Shown one piece after another: positions 9,773 to 20,108 of a DNA stretch of 64,000 nucleotides. The translations under genes and the position numbers were made by a program. Where the stretch lies: assembly GCA_003225315.1 (NCBI GenBank), contig QHZD01000023.1, forward strand, positions 26,347 through 90,346, read 5' to 3'. Source of the DNA: Acidobacteriota bacterium (GTDB taxonomy: Bacteria > Acidobacteriota > Terriglobia > Acidiferrales > UBA7541). Under the pieces are notes generated by a model. The model was given only the letters and a program-made list of their open reading frames with translations. It was not told where the DNA came from and searched no databases. Numbering within the stretch: the stretch's first letter is position 1; each line of letters starts with the position of its first letter.

Positions 9773-10264
9773 ATGCCTATCAAAGAGCGTTTAAAGATTG
9801 CCGATGAGGTTTGGCTAGCCACTGCACAATTGCACCAAGAGCATCCCGAGGCCGACGATTTCTCAGTCGATGAAATTGTTTGGCGCGCGGGAAAATTTGA
9901 AGATCCCACTGCGATTCGGCCGGGGGTATACGTTCATGTGATTCAGCACTGCGTCGCGAACCGCCCTCCAAATCCTGGAAAATCTCGGATACTCTTTGAA
10001 ACCTCGGAAGGCCGCCGGAGGCTCTATCGAAAGGCGGATCCCTTTCACCCAGGACGAGCAGGCTCTAAAGTCACTCCCGAACCGGAAGACATTCCCGTGG
10101 AATATCAAAGACTCCTGCTTTGGTATAAGGATTGGTCGGAGCGCGAATCACAAAGTCAATCTGCCAAAGATCCGCTCCTGCGTCTGAGCGGCTCAGGAAA
10201 GCGCCTGTGGGCTGACGAACCTGCCGATGAGTATGTGGAGCGTCTCAGGGAGGGGTGGCAGTGA
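9773..10264 (+). CDS. Unknown protein, putative partner/antitoxin of the PIN toxin
   Basis: A 163-residue, charged, soluble protein that I do not recognise with confidence. The N-terminal 50 residues (KERLKIADEVWLATAQLHQEH, then DFSVDEIVWRAG) look like a winged-helix-type DNA-binding fold, and the segment RPGVYVHVIQHCVANRPPNPG continues it. The C-terminal 60 residues are rich in charged residues and Ser, and could be the toxin-binding arm. It ends inside the start of the PIN gene (GTGA overlap), the layout of a type II toxin-antitoxin operon. Classical VapB antitoxins are only 70-90 residues with AbrB, RHH or Phd folds, so this partner is twice as long. A GGATGGGAG ribosome binding site precedes the ATG. 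Confidence 0.6.
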   Translation: MPIKERLKIADEVWLATAQLHQEHPEADDFSVDEIVWRAGKFEDPTAIRPGVYVHVIQHCVANRPPNPGKSRILFETSEGRRRLYRKADPFHPGRAGSKVTPEPEDIPVEYQRLLLWYKDWSERESQSQSAKDPLLRLSGSGKRLWADEPADEYVERLREGWQ

Positions 10265-10683
10265 GCCGCGTCTTTTGGGACACCAATCTCTTCATCTATC
10301 TATTTGAAGGTTCCCCCGCCTTCGGACCTCAAGTAGTAGCGCTAAGACAGAAAATGCTGAAACGCGGAGACGAGCTATTGACTTCGACGCTCACTCTTGG
10401 GGAAGTGCTCGTAAAACCGATGAAGCTGGGTGATGGCATACTCACCAACGAGTACCGGCGTTCAATTCCTGCGACTGCCACGCTATTGCAGTTTGATGAG
10501 AAAGCCGCAATTTTATACGCTAAGTTACGTTGCGATGCGGCTCTGCGCGCGCCGGATGCCATTCAGCTCGCCTGCGCCGCGTCGTTCGGAGTCGATCTTT
10601 TCGTCACAAACGACGGACGCCTTCACGGAAAGCAGGTGGACGGGATCCAGTTCATCACGCCTCTAGACCGCGTTCCGATTTGA
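10261..10683 (+). CDS. PIN-domain ribonuclease, VapC-like toxin
   Basis: A 140-residue PIN domain. The acidic metal-binding set is complete: Asp7 in FWDTNLFIYL, Glu48 in TLGEVL, Asp99 in APDAIQLACAA and Asp118 in LFVTNDGRL. VapC-type toxins cleave tRNA or rRNA and are neutralised by a co-expressed antitoxin. The GTG at 10261 is preferred over the GTG at 10255 because AGGGAGG then sits at a normal distance; it overlaps the stop of the upstream gene by 4 bases, which indicates translational coupling. The pair sits alone between glgC and eno, consistent with insertion into a housekeeping neighbourhood. Confidence 0.88.
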   Translation: MSRVFWDTNLFIYLFEGSPAFGPQVVALRQKMLKRGDELLTSTLTLGEVLVKPMKLGDGILTNEYRRSIPATATLLQFDEKAAILYAKLRCDAALRAPDAIQLACAASFGVDLFVTNDGRLHGKQVDGIQFITPLDRVPI

Positions 10684-10784
10684 CTGCGGATTGGTTTTAT
10701 TGAGTTGTTCGCAACACGGTGGCTCTCCCGGCCTTTCGGCCTTCTCCGGCGCCTCTGCTACAATCGTTGGTTCATCTTCCTTGA

Positions 10785-12113
<1,329 letters not shown>

Positions 12114-12122
12114 CCGCGGCCT

Positions 12123-12368
12123 TCACTCGCAAGGAGGACACCGCGTAGCCCAGAAATTTACCAGTACAACCTGCCCCTTGTACGCCTCCAACTTGGACCA
12201 GTTCTCGCCGTAATCTCGGAAGACCGCGTGCGGCGCAGGCAGATCGATGTCCACTTCGCTGGACATTCTCTCGCCTGATTCCTCGGACGGCCACCCCAGC
12301 GAATCGCGTTTCACCCAGGCCGCGCCCAGCAACAGGGCCAACGCCAAAAGTATGAGTAGACCCTTCAA
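12123..12368 (-). pseudogene. 3'-truncated TlpA/thioredoxin-like gene
   Basis: Reading from a TTG preceded by GGAGC, 81 codons encode a membrane anchor (MKGLLILLALALLLGAAW), an Asp/Pro linker, and the first third of a TlpA-type thioredoxin domain ending LEAYKGQVVLVNFWATRCPPCE and a stop. Normal TlpA-like proteins continue for about 100 more residues after this active site. The position before the CxxC motif, usually Trp, is Arg here. The stop lies 9 bases from the end of eno, on the opposite strand, so the 3' part has evidently been lost at a junction with the eno region. It may be expressed as a short peptide, but a working thioredoxin fold is impossible. Confidence 0.65.
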
Positions 12369-12622
12369 GTTTCTTGCTCCAAATTTCTCTTTTGGCTTGA
12401 ACGCGAGAACTTCACCGCCAATAACATTTAGTTTACCGAGAGAGGAATTCTTTCCGCGTTTCGTGGATGCGAGTGTGTCGAATGAATCCCTTGACCTTTG
12501 ACGGAGCCCCGGTGAAGCACAGCCGACAGACTGGGCTCGCATTGGAACAGTGAGGAATTTTGCGAAGGGAGTTACACTTGGCGCGAGGCCAACATCTTAG
12601 GCAACAGGCAGAATTCTCTTTT

Positions 12623-13123
12623 ATGGCCAATACCGCCAATGCTTGCTCTCCGGACAGCGTTTACATTCGTCCCGCCTTCCCCGACGATGTGGAACCTCTC
12701 GTCCGCCTCATAAACGCTGCCTTTCGCGTGGAGCAGCCCTTCATCGAGGGCGATCGCGTTGACGCCGCTGGCGTTCGTTCCTACATGGCCAAAGGCAAAT
12801 TTCTCGTCGCTGAGGATTCCACTGGCCTGGCCGCTTGCGTCTACGTTCAGATTGACAATGGCGGAGGCTACTTGGGGTTGCTCGGTGTCGATCCTTCGCG
12901 GCAAGGAACCGGGCTCGGCCGCAAGATGATGGATGCTGCCGAAGGCTACTTTCGCGAAGCAGGTTGCAAGACCGTCAACCTCCGCGTCATCAGCGCACGC
13001 ACCCCGCTCCCTTCCTTTTATCGTCACCTCGGCTACTACGAAACCGGCACCGCCCCCTTTGCTCCTGACGTGCCTGTCAAAGTTCCTTGCCACTACATCG
13101 TCATGTCCAAATCGCTCGCCTGA
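12623..13123 (+). CDS. GNAT-family N-acetyltransferase
   Basis: A 166-residue protein with the GNAT fold: VYIRPAFPDDVEPLVRLINAAF at the start, then LGLLGVDPSRQGTGLGRKMMDAAE, the acetyl-CoA-binding motif A with the R/Q-x-x-G-x-G/A pattern, and a C-terminal PLPSFYRHLGYYETGTAPF typical of the family. It transfers an acetyl group from acetyl-CoA to an amine; the substrate is unknown. Start choice is uncertain: the ATG at 12623 begins MANTANACS close to the domain, while an in-frame ATG at 12560 would add 21 residues. No strong ribosome binding site supports either. Confidence 0.85.
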   Translation: MANTANACSPDSVYIRPAFPDDVEPLVRLINAAFRVEQPFIEGDRVDAAGVRSYMAKGKFLVAEDSTGLAACVYVQIDNGGGYLGLLGVDPSRQGTGLGRKMMDAAEGYFREAGCKTVNLRVISARTPLPSFYRHLGYYETGTAPFAPDVPVKVPCHYIVMSKSLA

Positions 13124-13207
13124 CCGGCCCTGCGGCTGCCTTGGACTCCACCATTTTCAATTCTTTGCACTTCAGGCAGAATACCTCTTCTATTTCAGGG
13201 GGAATTC

Positions 13208-15490
13208 ATGAACCGTCGTGCTGTCCTTTCTTCCTTTTTTTTTGCAGCCCTCTCATTTGCACCTGTCGGAAACCACGTCATCGCTGACGAGCAGCCTCTC
13301 TTTGGCTATTCCGCCGAATCTTCCCGCGCCGAACGCCAGTGGGAAGAAAAGCTGCGCGCCATTCCCAGTCCGGAAAATCTCCGGGCCTATATGCAGCGCC
13401 TTTCCGCGCGTCCGCATCACGTCGGTTCGCCCTACGACAAAGACAATGCCGAATGGATCGCCGCGAAGTTCAAGGAGTTCGGTCTCGACACCCACATCGA
13501 GCAGTTCGACGTTCTCTTTCCCACGCCCAAGGAACGCGCTGTTGAGCTGGTCGAAGGCGGCCCGAAATTCGCCGCCAAGCTTCAGGAGCCCGCGCTTCCG
13601 CAGGATCTCACCTCAAATCAGCGCGACGAGCAGCTTCCCACCTATAACGCGTACTCGATCGACGGAGACGTCACCGCTCAGCTCGTCTACGTGAACTACG
13701 GCATCCCTGAAGATTACGAGCAGCTCGATCGCATGGGCATTTCCGTGAAGGGCAAGATCGTCATCGCGCGCTATTACCACTCCTGGCGTGGCATCAAGCC
13801 CAAGGTTGCCGCCGAGCACGGCGCCGTCGGCTGCCTCATTTTTTCCGATCCGCACGAAGACGGATTCGTCCAAGGCGAGACGTTTCCTTCCGGCGCTTTC
13901 CGCCCGCCCGATGGGGTCCAGCGTGGCAGCGTCGCGGACATGCCGTTTTATCCGGGCGATCCGCTAACTCCGGGAGTCGGGGCCACGAAAGACGCCAAGC
14001 GCTTGAAAGTGGAAGAAGCTCCTACGATTACGAAAATTCCAGTGCTGCCGATTTCTTATGCGGACGCGCAACCATTGCTCGCGGTGTTGACCGGCCGAGT
14101 TGCTCCGGAAGGATGGCGCGGCGGACTCGGCATCACCTATCACGTTGGCCCGGGCGCCGCGAAAGTCCACCTGAAAGTGAAATCGAACTGGGACATCAAA
14201 CCTCTCTATGATGTGATCGCAAAAATTCCTGGCTCAACTTTCCCGGATGAGTGGGTGATTCGCGGCAACCATCACGACGGCTGGGTGAACGGCGCGGAGG
14301 ATCCCATTTCCGGCCAGGTCGCCATTTTGGAAGAGGCGCGTGCGCTTGGCGAGCTCGTGAAATCCGGTTGGAAGCCGAAGCGCACTATTATCTATTGCGC
14401 GTGGGACGGCGAAGAGCCGGGGCTCCTGGGCTCGACTGAGTGGGCCGAACAGCATTACGACGAACTGCGCGTCCACGGCGTCGCCTACATCAATTCTGAC
14501 GGCAACGGCCGCGGTTATCTCCGAGTCGAAGGCTCGCATACGCTCGAAAAATTCAGCAACGATATCGCGCGCGAGATTTCCGATCCGGAAACAAAATTAA
14601 GTGCGTGGAAGCGCCAGCAACTTCGCGAAATTGCCGATGCCAAAACCTCGGAGCAGCGTGAGGAAATTCGCAAGCGCTCCGATCTCCGCATTCCCGCGCT
14701 GGGTTCCGGTTCGGATTACACCGCATTCCTGCAGCATGACGGTGTCGCCGCGCTCAACATCGGGTTCGGCGGTGAAGACCAAGGTGGCATCTACCATTCT
14801 ATCTACGACGATTTCTACTGGTTCACCCACTTCAGCGACACGGACTTTGTTTATGGGCGCGCGCTCGCACAGACCGGCGGCACCGCAATCATGCGGTTGG
14901 CGGACGCGGATCTGCTTCCGTTCGAGTTCACAGATTTTGCTGACACCGTGCAGACTTACTTGAAGGAATTGAAGGCTCTTTCGCAAAAAATGCAGGACGA
15001 CATTCGCGAACGCAATCGCGAAATTGAAGAAGGCGTTTTCAAAGCTACGGACGACCCCAAGCGCCCTCTGGTTCCGCCAACGGTCGAAACCGTTCCTCCT
15101 CATCTCAATTTCGCTCCCATGGAGAATGCTGTGGATGCGCTTTCTCGCAGCGCGGCGGAGTATCGCAAAACGTTGGAACATGCGAACGCCAATGGCGGCG
15201 CGGCGCTGGCCTCCGCTTCGCTTGCCGAAGTCAATAAAATGCTCATCGAGAGCGAGCGCAAACTCACCAATGCCGAGGGACTGCCCAATCGTCCCTGGTT
15301 CAAGCACCAGCTCTATGCGCCGGGTTTTTACACTGGTTACGGTGTCAAGACGGTGCCCGCGGTGCGCGAAGCCATCGAGCTAAAAAAATGGCAGCAGGCT
15401 GACGAAGCGATTATTGTTGTCGCACGCGTTTTGCAGGATGAAGCCGCGCTGATTACTTCCGTCGCCCAGAAACTCTCAGGTGGGAAATGA
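13208..15490 (+). CDS. Secreted M28 metallopeptidase, glutamate carboxypeptidase II-like
   Basis: A 760-residue protein with the three-domain layout of PSMA/NAALADase: a signal peptide (residues 1 to about 26), a protease-associated domain inserted near residues 170-330, a catalytic M28 domain, and a C-terminal transferrin-receptor-like dimerisation domain. The zinc site is visible as RGNHHDGWVNGAEDP, CAWDGEEPGLLGS (catalytic Glu and a ligand), YINSDGNGRG and GGIYHSIYDDFYW. It should remove C-terminal acidic residues or act on dipeptides in the periplasm or outside the cell. CAGGGGGA lies before the ATG. The family is over-represented in Acidobacteriota, often as scavenging peptidases. No operon partner is evident. 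Confidence 0.93.
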   Translation: MNRRAVLSSFFFAALSFAPVGNHVIADEQPLFGYSAESSRAERQWEEKLRAIPSPENLRAYMQRLSARPHHVGSPYDKDNAEWIAAKFKEFGLDTHIEQFDVLFPTPKERAVELVEGGPKFAAKLQEPALPQDLTSNQRDEQLPTYNAYSIDGDVTAQLVYVNYGIPEDYEQLDRMGISVKGKIVIARYYHSWRGIKPKVAAEHGAVGCLIFSDPHEDGFVQGETFPSGAFRPPDGVQRGSVADMPFYPGDPLTPGVGATKDAKRLKVEEAPTITKIPVLPISYADAQPLLAVLTGRVAPEGWRGGLGITYHVGPGAAKVHLKVKSNWDIKPLYDVIAKIPGSTFPDEWVIRGNHHDGWVNGAEDPISGQVAILEEARALGELVKSGWKPKRTIIYCAWDGEEPGLLGSTEWAEQHYDELRVHGVAYINSDGNGRGYLRVEGSHTLEKFSNDIAREISDPETKLSAWKRQQLREIADAKTSEQREEIRKRSDLRIPALGSGSDYTAFLQHDGVAALNIGFGGEDQGGIYHSIYDDFYWFTHFSDTDFVYGRALAQTGGTAIMRLADADLLPFEFTDFADTVQTYLKELKALSQKMQDDIRERNREIEEGVFKATDDPKRPLVPPTVETVPPHLNFAPMENAVDALSRSAAEYRKTLEHANANGGAALASASLAEVNKMLIESERKLTNAEGLPNRPWFKHQLYAPGFYTGYGVKTVPAVREAIELKKWQQADEAIIVVARVLQDEAALITSVAQKLSGGK

Positions 15491-15528
15491 AGGTTTCTCG
15501 AGTACGCGTAGAATGAGTTTCTGATACC

Positions 15529-16182
15529 TCACCGTTTGTAGTGCGCCGTATACGCGGGCGTGGGAATGGCGGCATCGCACTTCTCGTCGCGGATCGGCGC
15601 GCCCGGCGTAAGAGCCAATGGAATCACGCCGGCCCAGACCGGCAGCACGTAGTCTGCCTCGTCGTCCTCCGGCGGCCCAACGCGCATCTTTGCGGAAACT
15701 TCCGTCAGCGGCAGTCGCAGAATGCTCGTGGCTTTCAATTCTTTTTCGCTGGGCTGGCGCGCATCGTTCCAGCGGCCGGCAATGATTTTCTCGGTGAAGG
15801 CGTGCAGCGCTTCTAGCTTTTCTTCCGGCGCCTCGACGAGCGCAGCTTGGCCGAGGGCGACGACTGAGCGGTAATTCATCGAGTGATTGAAAACGGAGCG
15901 TGCGAGAACAAAGCCATCCGTTAGAGTTACGGTAACGCAAACGGGAATTCCGCCGCTCAGGTTGCGGAGCATGCGGCTGGCAACAGAACCATGGAAATAA
16001 ATCGCGTCGCCAACACGCGCGAACAGCGTGGGGATCACGTAAGGGTGGCCATCCACGGCAAAGCCGACGTGGCATACAAAACCCTCGTCGAGGATTTTGT
16101 AAATGGTTTCGCGATCGTAAGCGCCGCGATGCGATTCACGCACGACGCGCGTGCGCTCGGTCGGCGGAGTGGTTTCTGGCAC
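15529..16182 (-). CDS. Pyridoxamine 5'-phosphate oxidase-like flavin-binding protein
   Basis: A 217-residue split-barrel protein of the PNPOx-like group that also contains NimA-type nitroreductases. Typical segments are ETIYKILDEGFVCHVGFAVDGHPYVIPT, ARVGDAIYFHGSVASRMLRNL (flavin phosphate binding) and SVFNHSMNYRSVVALGQA. The presence of HGS and the HSMNYRSV motif resembles the NimA/5-nitroimidazole-resistance-like subgroup, but no resistance function should be assumed. The start codon is GTG with AGGTGA upstream. It is convergent with the M28 peptidase gene, 38 bases apart, and divergent from the cysteine-desulfurase-like gene. Confidence 0.85.
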   Translation of the reverse strand: MPETTPPTERTRVVRESHRGAYDRETIYKILDEGFVCHVGFAVDGHPYVIPTLFARVGDAIYFHGSVASRMLRNLSGGIPVCVTVTLTDGFVLARSVFNHSMNYRSVVALGQAALVEAPEEKLEALHAFTEKIIAGRWNDARQPSEKELKATSILRLPLTEVSAKMRVGPPEDDEADYVLPVWAGVIPLALTPGAPIRDEKCDAAIPTPAYTAHYKR

Positions 16183-16440
16183 GATTCACCTCATTGAGAA
16201 ACGTGGCGCGAAGACGGCTGGTGCGTGGCCGCTCATTTGATTTGTAGCCGGCGCCAAAGCGGCATGAGTGAGGACCAACTACAAGTATTGTATCACTCGG
16301 GAAACCGAGGCAATTCAGAACTCGCGATGCGCGCGCGGACAATAGTGGTCCCAATTTGGATGGCGTGCCTTACAACCACGGCGCCACGTATGAGAAACTG
16401 GCGACCTGACTTGTATTCGTTTGCGGCCGGGAAAGGGACG

Positions 16441-17721
16441 ATGAGCACACCAGGAATGCAGGGAGCTGAGAAAAAAGCGTTCGACATCGCGTGGGTGAGG
16501 GAACAATTTCCTTCGCTCAAATTGCAGGTGAACGGGCAGAATGCGGCGTTTTTGGACGGGCCGGCAGGCACGCAAGTGCCGAAACAGGTGATGGACGCTG
16601 TGCAAAATTATTTTATGAGCGCGAACGCCAACACGTATGGCGCCTTCCTCACGAGCCGGCGAACCGATGAAATGATCCTTTCGTCGCGGGCCGCGATGGC
16701 GGATTTTTTCAACTGCGATCCGAGCGAAGTGTCCTTCGGGCAGAACATGACGACGATCACGTTCGCGCTCGCGCGTGCAATCGGTCGCGAACTGAAAGCC
16801 GGCGACGAGATTGTAGTGACGACTTTGGATCATGACGCGAATGTGGCGCCGTGGCGCGCACTGGAAGAAAAAGGCGTGGTGGTCCGTCAGGCGGATATTC
16901 GCGAAGCGGATTGCACGCTGGATATGGATGATTTGAAGCGAAAGATTTCCGAAAGAACGAAACTCGTCGCCGTGGGATACGCCTCGAACATCGTGGGAAC
17001 AATCAATCCTGTGGCGGAAATCACCAAGCTCGCGCACGCAGCGGGCGCGCTGATGTTTGTCGACGCCGTGCACTATGCTCCGCACGGGCTGATCGATGTG
17101 AAGGCCCTGGATTGCGATTTTCTGGCGTGCTCGCCGTACAAATTTTTCGGGCCGCACATGGGCACGCTGTTCGGCAAGCGCGAACAATTGGAGCGCTTCA
17201 AGCCGTACAAAGTGCGGCCGGCGACAAACGTTCCGCCGGAATGCTGGGAAACGGGAACGCAGGTGCAGGAACTAATCGCGGGAATTGGCGCAGCCGTGGA
17301 CTACATTGCGGAGCTGGGCCGGCACTGCGACCCCAGCGCGAAAAGCCGTCGCGAAGCGTTGCAGGCCGCGTACCGCGCGACACACCAATACGAAACCAGC
17401 TTGATGGCGCAGTTGATCGCGGGTTTGCAGACAATTCCTGGGATGCGCATTTTCGGTATCACCGACGAGAAACGATTCAACGAGCGTTGCGCGACGCTGT
17501 CGTTCCGGCTGGGCGATCATCATCCGACGAAGATTGCGGCGTTTCTCGGTGAGCGCGGAATATTCACCTGGGACGGGAATTTCTACGCGCTGAATCTCTC
17601 CGAGCGCCTCGGAGTTGAGCAACTTGGCGGCGTCCTGCGTGTCGGCCTGGTTCACTACAACACCGTCGAAGAAGTGGACCGCCTGCTCGCGGCGCTACGG
17701 GAGTTCGCGAAGAAAAACTGA
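16441..17721 (+). CDS. Cysteine desulfurase-like aminotransferase class V protein
   Basis: A 426-residue fold-type I PLP enzyme. Schiff-base Lys234 is in LACSPYKFFGPHMG and the ring-facing Asp208 in LMFVDAVHYAPHG; SNIVGTINPVAEI and RVGLVHYNTVEEVDRLL are characteristic. It matches the group usually called cysteine desulfurase-like protein rather than SufS or IscS: the mobile loop with the catalytic Cys of SufS is not clearly present, and the only nearby Cys is in PPECWETGTQ. Whether it releases sulfur from cysteine is therefore open. The ATG at 16441 follows GGGAAAGGGACG; the longer in-frame region upstream has no family similarity. No suf genes are adjacent. Confidence 0.85.
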   Translation: MSTPGMQGAEKKAFDIAWVREQFPSLKLQVNGQNAAFLDGPAGTQVPKQVMDAVQNYFMSANANTYGAFLTSRRTDEMILSSRAAMADFFNCDPSEVSFGQNMTTITFALARAIGRELKAGDEIVVTTLDHDANVAPWRALEEKGVVVRQADIREADCTLDMDDLKRKISERTKLVAVGYASNIVGTINPVAEITKLAHAAGALMFVDAVHYAPHGLIDVKALDCDFLACSPYKFFGPHMGTLFGKREQLERFKPYKVRPATNVPPECWETGTQVQELIAGIGAAVDYIAELGRHCDPSAKSRREALQAAYRATHQYETSLMAQLIAGLQTIPGMRIFGITDEKRFNERCATLSFRLGDHHPTKIAAFLGERGIFTWDGNFYALNLSERLGVEQLGGVLRVGLVHYNTVEEVDRLLAALREFAKKN

Positions 17722-17779
17722 GCCGAACCAGCGCGACTCAGCGTCCGGCAAAAAGTCAATCCATCTCCGCAAGTGCAAG

Positions 17780-18469
17780 CTATCTGCAGGGATTGTGGCC
17801 GTCCACGCCGGAACCAGGAAGAATCGAAAAACCAAGTTCTTGCAAATCCTTGCGCAATTGAGCGACGGATTCAAAGAGGATCCCATGAATTCCCACCGCC
17901 CGAGCGGCCTGAATGTTTTCTTCGCGGTCATCGACGAAGGCCGCTTCAGCCGGCGCAATTTTCAGCAGGGAAAGAGAATGCCGGTAGATTACCGGGTCCG
18001 GCTTGATGGCGCGCAGCTCGCACGAAAAAATCTGATGATCGAAGTGGCTCAGCCAGGCGAAGTTCTTCCTCACGTGAGCGGCCATGTCCGTTTGCATGTT
18101 TGAGAGAATGGCGGTCTTAATGCCGCGCGAGTGGACGTGCGCGAGCCACTCCGTCATTTCCGGATTGACGTTGCTCCACATCTGTACATCCATCCGGCGA
18201 AGACTTTCCACCTGATGCTCATGAATCATGACGCCCGCCCGGCGCGCAAACTCAACCCAATAATCATGCCCAGTGAAGTCGCCGCGATCGTAAGGATTGC
18301 GCGAGGAACGATAGATGGGGAGAAATTTATCTTCGTCGATGCCAAAAATGCCCGCCATTTCCGCAAGAACTTCCGGAGAAGGGCGATGGCAAAGGACTTC
18401 ACCATAGTCGAGGATAACGCCGCGAATTGGTCCTGCAAAAGCCGAACGTGAAACTTTTTCATCAACCAT
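17780..18469 (-). CDS. HAD-superfamily phosphatase, subfamily IA (YihX-like)
   Basis: A 229-residue HAD hydrolase: motif I is VILDYGEVL (nucleophile Asp followed by Gly at the acid/base position, as in YihX-type proteins), motif II is TAILSNMQTD, motif III is the Lys in AIKPDPVIYRHSL, and motif IV is AAFVDDREENIQAARAVG. The helical cap lies between motifs I and II (residues about 30-120). Family members dephosphorylate small sugar phosphates; YihX uses alpha-glucose-1-phosphate. The ATG at 18469 has GGAG seven bases upstream; longer readings through 19045 run into the antisense of gpmI and are not real. It is divergent from gpmI with a 72-base gap. Confidence 0.88.
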   Translation of the reverse strand: MVDEKVSRSAFAGPIRGVILDYGEVLCHRPSPEVLAEMAGIFGIDEDKFLPIYRSSRNPYDRGDFTGHDYWVEFARRAGVMIHEHQVESLRRMDVQMWSNVNPEMTEWLAHVHSRGIKTAILSNMQTDMAAHVRKNFAWLSHFDHQIFSCELRAIKPDPVIYRHSLSLLKIAPAEAAFVDDREENIQAARAVGIHGILFESVAQLRKDLQELGFSILPGSGVDGHNPCR

Positions 18470-18541
18470 GAAGACGCTCCAATGAATATCGTGACGGAAA
18501 CGAAGTGATTCGTCCAACAAATCCATGTATTCTGGCGCGCT

Positions 18542-20101
18542 ATGGCAAAACGGCCGAAACCGATTGTGCTGACGGTGTTGGATGGATGGGGATACCGCGC
18601 GGAGACCAAGGGGAACGCCATCGCCCTGGCGCGGAAACCGGCGTACGACGAACTGCTCAAGAAATTCCCCAACACTTTGATTCATACGTCCGGTCCATTT
18701 GTGGGATTGCCCGAGGGACAAATGGGCAACAGCGAAGTGGGGCACATGAACATGGGCGCTGGAAGGATTGTGCACATGGACATCACCCGGATTGACCTGC
18801 TGATCGCCAATAAACAATTGCAGAGTGCGCCGCTTTTCCAGCAAGCCATGGAGCGCGGGCGGGCGCGGCAACTGCATTTTCTCGGATTGCTGAGCGACGG
18901 CGGCGTGCACTCGCACATTCAACATTTGTTTGCCCTGCTGGAAATGGCCAAGCAGTACAAAGTGGAAAAAGTGTTTGTGCACTGCTTCATGGATGGACGC
19001 GACACGCCGCCGAACAGCGGGCGCGATTACGTGCGTCAGTTGCAACAGAAAATGCGCGAGCTGGGCGTGGGCGAAATCGGCACGCTAGTGGGGCGCTACT
19101 ACGCAATGGACCGTGACAACCGCTGGGAGCGCGTCGAACTGGCGTATCGCGCGCTGGTTCACGGCGAAGCGGAAACGCGAACGGATGATCCGCTTGCGGC
19201 ACTGCAGCGAAGTTACGAAGCAAACGTTACGGACGAATTCGTCAAGCCGATCGTGGTGACAAAAGGTAGCGGACCATCCGCTACCCCGGTGGGTTTGATT
19301 CGCGATGACGATGCCATTATCTTTTTCAATTTTCGCGCGGACCGTGCGCGACAAATGACCTACGCCCTGGCGGCTCCGGACTTCGACAAGTTTACCGATG
19401 TGAAGCGGCCTCAGAATTTGTTTTATGTGGCGATGACTCAGTACGACAAGAACTGGCCGTGGCTGAAATATGTGATTGCTCCGGAAAAGCTTGAGCACAT
19501 CCTGGCGCAAGTTTTTGCGGAATTGCAGTACAAGAATTTGCGGACCGCGGAGACGGAGAAATACGCGCACGTCACCTATTTTTTCAATGGCGGCGTGGAG
19601 AAACCATTCGCCGGGGAAGAGCGCATCCTAGTGCCGTCACCGAAAGTGGCGACGTACGACTTGAAGCCCGAAATGTCGGCGGCGGGAATTACGGACACCG
19701 TAGTGAAGGCGATTGAGAAGGGCGACTTCGACGCCATCATCATGAATTATGCGAATGCGGACATGGTGGGCCATTCCGGAAAACTGGAAGCGGCGATCAA
19801 GGCGGTCGAAGCAGTGGACGCGGGGCTGGCGCGGATTTATCAGGCACTGAAGCCGCGCGGAGGTGTGTGGATGATTACTGCGGACCACGGCAATGCAGAG
19901 ACGATGATCGACCCGGCAACCGGCGGGCCGCACACGTATCACACGACGAATCCGGTGCCGTTTATTTTGGTGAGTGACGACGACAAAGTAAGGCTGAAGC
20001 CGGGCGGTTCGCTGCGGGATATCGCGCCGACGATGCTGGGCGCGCTCAAGCAACCGCGGCCCACCGATATGACGGGCACCGATTTGCGCATCATTTCCTA
20101 G
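18542..20101 (+). CDS. gpmI: 2,3-bisphosphoglycerate-independent phosphoglycerate mutase
   Basis: A 519-residue protein of the expected length. It shows the phosphatase-like metal site [10 protein letters not shown], the catalytic Ser64 in [71 protein letters not shown] and [12 protein letters not shown]. It interconverts 3- and 2-phosphoglycerate using Mn2+. Inside it, at residues about 242-248, a perfect palindrome encodes GSGPSAT, a segment that is variable in the family. The next gene starts 7 bases downstream, so the two are probably co-transcribed. The start ATG lacks a clear ribosome binding site. Confidence 0.96.
   Translation: MAKRPKPIVLTVLDGWGYRAETKGNAIALARKPAYDELLKKFPNTLIHTSGPFVGLPEGQMGNSEVGHMNMGAGRIVHMDITRIDLLIANKQLQSAPLFQQAMERGRARQLHFLGLLSDGGVHSHIQHLFALLEMAKQYKVEKVFVHCFMDGRDTPPNSGRDYVRQLQQKMRELGVGEIGTLVGRYYAMDRDNRWERVELAYRALVHGEAETRTDDPLAALQRSYEANVTDEFVKPIVVTKGSGPSATPVGLIRDDDAIIFFNFRADRARQMTYALAAPDFDKFTDVKRPQNLFYVAMTQYDKNWPWLKYVIAPEKLEHILAQVFAELQYKNLRTAETEKYAHVTYFFNGGVEKPFAGEERILVPSPKVATYDLKPEMSAAGITDTVVKAIEKGDFDAIIMNYANADMVGHSGKLEAAIKAVEAVDAGLARIYQALKPRGGVWMITADHGNAETMIDPATGGPHTYHTTNPVPFILVSDDDKVRLKPGGSLRDIAPTMLGALKQPRPTDMTGTDLRIIS
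19265..19285 (+). repeat. Perfect 9-bp inverted repeat inside gpmI
   Basis: GGTAGCGGA and TCCGCTACC are separated by CCA, giving a perfect 9-bp stem with a 3-base loop within the coding frame. Its length is a multiple of three (21), so it keeps the frame. It resembles short palindromic repeats dispersed in many bacterial genomes; another hairpin with a related GCGGG/CCCGC core and a flanking CGCTAC occurs downstream of the receptor gene at 47434-47448. Whether it is a mobile element is inference. Confidence 0.5.
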
Positions 20102-20108
20102 CCTAACC

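Noticed and set aside
18470..19045. N-terminal extension of the HAD phosphatase across the gpmI start
   Set aside because: It would be antisense to the conserved N-terminus of GpmI. The HAD domain begins with a well-placed ATG and GGAG at 18469.
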